From Martinezella lusitana (GTDB lineage Bacteria > Pseudomonadota > Alphaproteobacteria > Rhizobiales > Rhizobiaceae): DNA of 64,000 nt. The DNA is taken from contig NZ_FMAF01000016.1 of the NCBI RefSeq assembly GCF_900094565.1, positions 1 to 64,000 of the forward strand, written 5' to 3'. How positions within the stretch are numbered: the first letter of the stretch is position 1; each line of letters starts with the position of its first letter. A program made the translations under genes and the position numbers. Shown here in pieces: positions 61,424 to 64,000 of the stretch. The notes beneath the pieces were generated by a model. That model made no database searches and was not told the origin of the DNA. It was given only the letters and a program-made list of their open reading frames with translations.

Positions 61424-62590
61424 TCAGCCTGCTCGCCGCCAGGTAATCATGGAGCTGGTAATATAGTTCCAGCCTGCACCAATGACGGCTCCCGCCAGGC
61501 CGGCGAGCCACCATTGCGGCTCCCGACTGTAAAAAAGTGACGACACACCGGTCCCTGCGAGAACTCCAATGCTGCAAAATGCCGAGAACAACATCAAGCC
61601 TGTCAGGAATCGCACGCCGCGGCGGCGTCGATCTCTATATGTGAGGGCATTGTTGAACGTGTAATTCGAGACGACTGCGGCCAACATGGCGGCAGCCTGG
61701 CTGACCGGAAACTCCAGCCCGCCCAGCAGCAGCAGCCGCAAGATAGTCAGGTGAACGACAACACCGCTAAGGCCGACCAAGCCGAACAATAGCATTCGCG
61801 AGGAGATAATATCGCCCGACCATTTTGCGACGAGGAGCCCAAGATATTCGAATACCACCAATGCATCCAGTTTGCTCTCGCCGTGAATCCTCGGCCGAAA
61901 CACGTATGAAATCTCCCCAATTTTCAAGGGAACGGGCGATGACGCTATAATATCCAGCAGGATCTTGAAGCCTTGCTGCGAGAGCTTCGGAGCAAGCTCG
62001 TCGATCAGCGCGCGTTTGACCATGAAAAACCCGCTCATCGGATCGGACGTCTCGATCCTCAGCAGACGCCTGGCAATCCGGATGGCCATCTGACTTCCCA
62101 CTTGGCGGACGCCAGTGAACCCCTCAGACGACGAGCCTTCCCCGCCATATCTCGTTGCAACCACCAGATCGGTCCGATTGCTGCGCATCATGGCAAGCAT
62201 GGCTACCAGCCGTGTTTCATCGTGCTGCAGATCAGCATCCATAACGGCAACGATAGGCGCCGATGTCGAGAGAATGCCCTCTAGGCAAGCACCGGCAAGT
62301 CCGCGCCGATGGATCCGTCGGATCCCTCGGATACGCCGATCGGTTAGAGACAGGCTTCGCACGACATCCACGGTCTTGTCGCTTGAATCGTCATCAACGA
62401 AAATCACCTCCCATGCGATACCGACAAGCGCAGCCCGAAGGCGTTCGATGAGCGGGACGATGTTTTCACGTTCATTGAAGGTCGGTATGACGATGGAGAG
62501 CTCAAAGCCCTCCTGCCGTGGGATTTCGCTCTTTAAGATTGCCAAATCCCCAGGCCATGCGCTGATGGGAGCCAAACGAGATGAAGTCAT
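61424..62590 (-). CDS. GT2 glycosyltransferase fused to a GtrA membrane domain
   Basis: The 388-residue protein joins a GT2 polyprenyl-phosphate sugar transferase to a GtrA-like part. The GT2 domain (residues about 30-260) reads LSIVIPTFNERENIVPLIERL, VIFVDDDSSDKTVDVV, IVAVMDADLQHDETRL (DxD-like metal site) and SDPMSGFFMVKRALI. The GtrA-like part has four membrane segments (about 265-385: LLFGLVGLSGVVVHLTILRLLLL ... AMLAAVVSNYTFNNALTYRDRRRRG). It would make and flip a polyprenyl-phosphate sugar for periplasmic transfer. The following gene upstream on the same strand encodes a likely user of that donor. Confidence 0.88.
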   Translation of the reverse strand: MTSSRLAPISAWPGDLAILKSEIPRQEGFELSIVIPTFNERENIVPLIERLRAALVGIAWEVIFVDDDSSDKTVDVVRSLSLTDRRIRGIRRIHRRGLAGACLEGILSTSAPIVAVMDADLQHDETRLVAMLAMMRSNRTDLVVATRYGGEGSSSEGFTGVRQVGSQMAIRIARRLLRIETSDPMSGFFMVKRALIDELAPKLSQQGFKILLDIIASSPVPLKIGEISYVFRPRIHGESKLDALVVFEYLGLLVAKWSGDIISSRMLLFGLVGLSGVVVHLTILRLLLLGGLEFPVSQAAAMLAAVVSNYTFNNALTYRDRRRRGVRFLTGLMLFSAFCSIGVLAGTGVSSLFYSREPQWWLAGLAGAVIGAGWNYITSSMITWRRAG

Positions 62591-62848
62591 ATGGGTCTAA
62601 TATTCCTTGGAGGGAAGAGCGAGTCCTGTCGACGAATTCGCGGAAGGTTCGAGCCGAACACATGCGACCGCTTCAGCGGCTCATGAAGCCAATTTGCTCC
62701 CACGAATCTTCCTCGCCCATTGGCCCGCCATGACGCCGGAGCGACTTCGATATCGCCTATATGCCACGATCACCTGACAATACTCTGAATTCGCGTCGAA
62801 ATTTGGGACCTATCCACCCATAGCACATGTAGCCGGCACAGGAAATGT

Positions 62849-64000
62849 TTAGCCTCCCGACGACGAGACGCACTGCATGCCTGCATTCTCGCAACCACCA
62901 AGATTAAAACCCACGCGATAATAGAAGCTCCCAACGACGACGCCGTTCTTTCGCACGACCTGCTCTTGAATGTCGGTCAGACGCGAGAAGTATCGAGGGA
63001 TGTCGTCTTGCTCCAACTCGTTTCGTTTCAGGGAAACGAGCACTGCTGTACTTCCTCGCACTGTTTTGGCCGGATGCCAGACGTCATACATCAGACTGCT
63101 GCCGCCAATGGCGCTCAGCCCTATTGAATTGTCTCGAATGCGCTGTGCTTGGCGCGCATAGAAGGCCATTTCGCTGGCAAGGAAGTAGTTGTCCGTACCG
63201 ATCAGCACGACGGGAGCTGCATTCTCCTTGGCTACCGTGGCCTCAATTGCGCCGACCGCCTCGCCGAATTCGCTCCACGCGACCGGTAATGTGCGGATGT
63301 TATGAATGTAGCCGACCCCGGGTAAACCCAGAACCACGTAATGAAAAAGCACCGCATAAACAGCCGTTGTGATTCCGATCGTCGGTATCCATGCGCGTCT
63401 CAGGCGCCGTCCCAGCCACCGCTCTTCTCCTGCCGCTCGGGCAAGCACGGATGCGATGAAGGGAAGGACCGCGAGCCACAGAGGGCCGGTCCAATTCGGC
63501 TTGTTCTCATGGAAAAGGCTGAAGAGAACAAACACACTAAGCGGGATAAGCGTGAAGAGGAGAACGAAAAGCGCTCTGGTCGCGCCTGGTCGTGATCGGA
63601 GTGCAGAGACATTTTCCTTCAGGCTGGCGGCCGCGGCGATGAGGCCGGTGGGGGTCAATAGAACAGCGGCGCTGACGATGAGAGATGGCAAAGTGAATTG
63701 AAATGCCTCACCCACGCGTCTCGACCCCTGGAATGCGAAGGACATCCATTGGTGCGTTGCATTCCAGTAAACCACTGGCGAAAATAACAGGGCCGAGATT
63801 GCAGCGGCAAGATATGGCTCTCTTCGACCAAGCCATCGGCGCGATCTCGGGTCGATCAAAACGAACAGCAACGCTGCCGGCCCCAATAGCAGTATCGTAT
63901 ACTTCGACAGCAGGCCTATACCAAACGACAGGCCAGCCCCGAACCAGGCAAGACGCTTCTCACCAAGGAGAGCTCGCTCCAGAAAATACAGCGTGGCCAC
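62849..64000 (-). CDS. GT39-type membrane glycosyltransferase (ArnT-like), 5' end outside the window
   Basis: At least 383 residues are visible; the N-terminus with the catalytic first loop lies beyond base 64000. The visible part has several membrane helices (LAWFGAGLSFGIGLLSKYTILLLGPAALLFVLID; YLAAAISALLFSPVVYWNATHQWMSF; ALFVLLFTLIPLSVFVLFSLF; IPTIGITTAVYAVLFHYVVLGL) and a periplasmic C-terminal domain, as in GT39/ArnT-like enzymes. These use polyprenyl-phosphate sugars. The pairing with the GT2-GtrA gene 258 bases downstream fits a lipid or surface-glycan modification unit. The acceptor is unknown. Confidence 0.85.
   Translation of the reverse strand: MATLYFLERALLGEKRLAWFGAGLSFGIGLLSKYTILLLGPAALLFVLIDPRSRRWLGRREPYLAAAISALLFSPVVYWNATHQWMSFAFQGSRRVGEAFQFTLPSLIVSAAVLLTPTGLIAAAASLKENVSALRSRPGATRALFVLLFTLIPLSVFVLFSLFHENKPNWTGPLWLAVLPFIASVLARAAGEERWLGRRLRRAWIPTIGITTAVYAVLFHYVVLGLPGVGYIHNIRTLPVAWSEFGEAVGAIEATVAKENAAPVVLIGTDNYFLASEMAFYARQAQRIRDNSIGLSAIGGSSLMYDVWHPAKTVRGSTAVLVSLKRNELEQDDIPRYFSRLTDIQEQVVRKNGVVVGSFYYRVGFNLGGCENAGMQCVSSSGG

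Noticed and set aside
1..64000. CRISPR arrays, tRNA or rRNA genes
   Set aside because: I saw no regularly spaced repeats and no cloverleaf or rRNA-like segments; absence by eye is not proof, and a tRNA search program would settle it.

Overview
The window looks like part of a large secondary replicon (plasmid or megaplasmid) of a rhizobial alphaproteobacterium. The evidence is a complete repABC replication/partition module with its antisense RNA and partition-type palindromes, a high-GC sequence, and gene content typical of Rhizobium/Agrobacterium/Ensifer accessory replicons: many ABC importers, catabolic operons, surface-sugar enzymes and decayed gene fragments. No rRNA, tRNA or CRISPR was seen.

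Layout. 1-340: frameshifted 3' end of an IS5-type transposase. 694-1689: secreted L,D-transpeptidase-like protein. 2141-6230: repC, antisense RNA, repB, repA (minus strand) plus GTCCGCGGAC palindromes, one of them a perfect 44-bp palindrome. 6465-9689: ProQ/FinO-type RNA chaperone, a decayed stretch, two small secreted proteins. 10276-12488: glycosyltransferase and NAD-dependent epimerase. 12991-13230: plasmid copy of ribosomal protein S21. 13797-18499: branched-chain-type (Liv) ABC importer with a fused LivH-LivM permease, divergent from a MarR regulator.

19306-43637 is the most interesting part. It holds what appears to be a complete aerobic reductive nicotinate catabolic regulon. A nicotinate hydroxylase (nicA, and nicB with three haem c sites) would make 6-hydroxynicotinate. 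A 6-hydroxynicotinate reductase-like Fe-S protein, probably fed by a ferredoxin-NADP reductase, would make 1,4,5,6-tetrahydro-6-oxonicotinate. A HyuA/HyuB pair is well placed to open that lactam, and glutaryl-CoA dehydrogenase would finish the glutarate branch. The cluster also has two tandem 'amino acid synthesis' (DUF1185) proteins, a UPF0280 protein, an isochorismatase-fold amidase, a PotABCD-type importer and two cytoplasmic glycoside hydrolases in the nicAB operon. Five transcription units carry the same 16-bp near-palindrome (consensus CATTYGTRTACAAAYG) at or just after the -10 box, so a second MarR regulator (28421-28867) probably controls them together. The operator regulon, the HyuAB ring-opening step and the linked glycosidases are the best candidates for undescribed biology.

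43638-44838: remnants of a GMC oxidoreductase and a histidine kinase. 44839-52882: a DSP-like phosphatase lacking its active-site Arg, a TetR-controlled RND efflux operon with two adaptors, and a DUF900 lipoprotein hydrolase. 53081-61211: a LacI-controlled sugar-type importer with a phosphotriesterase-like hydrolase, a glutamine-amidotransferase-like protein, an inverted PfkB kinase, a BtpA-family protein and a TenA-family protein, an orphan catabolic cluster. 61424-64000: a GT2-GtrA protein and a GT39-type membrane glycosyltransferase cut by the window edge.
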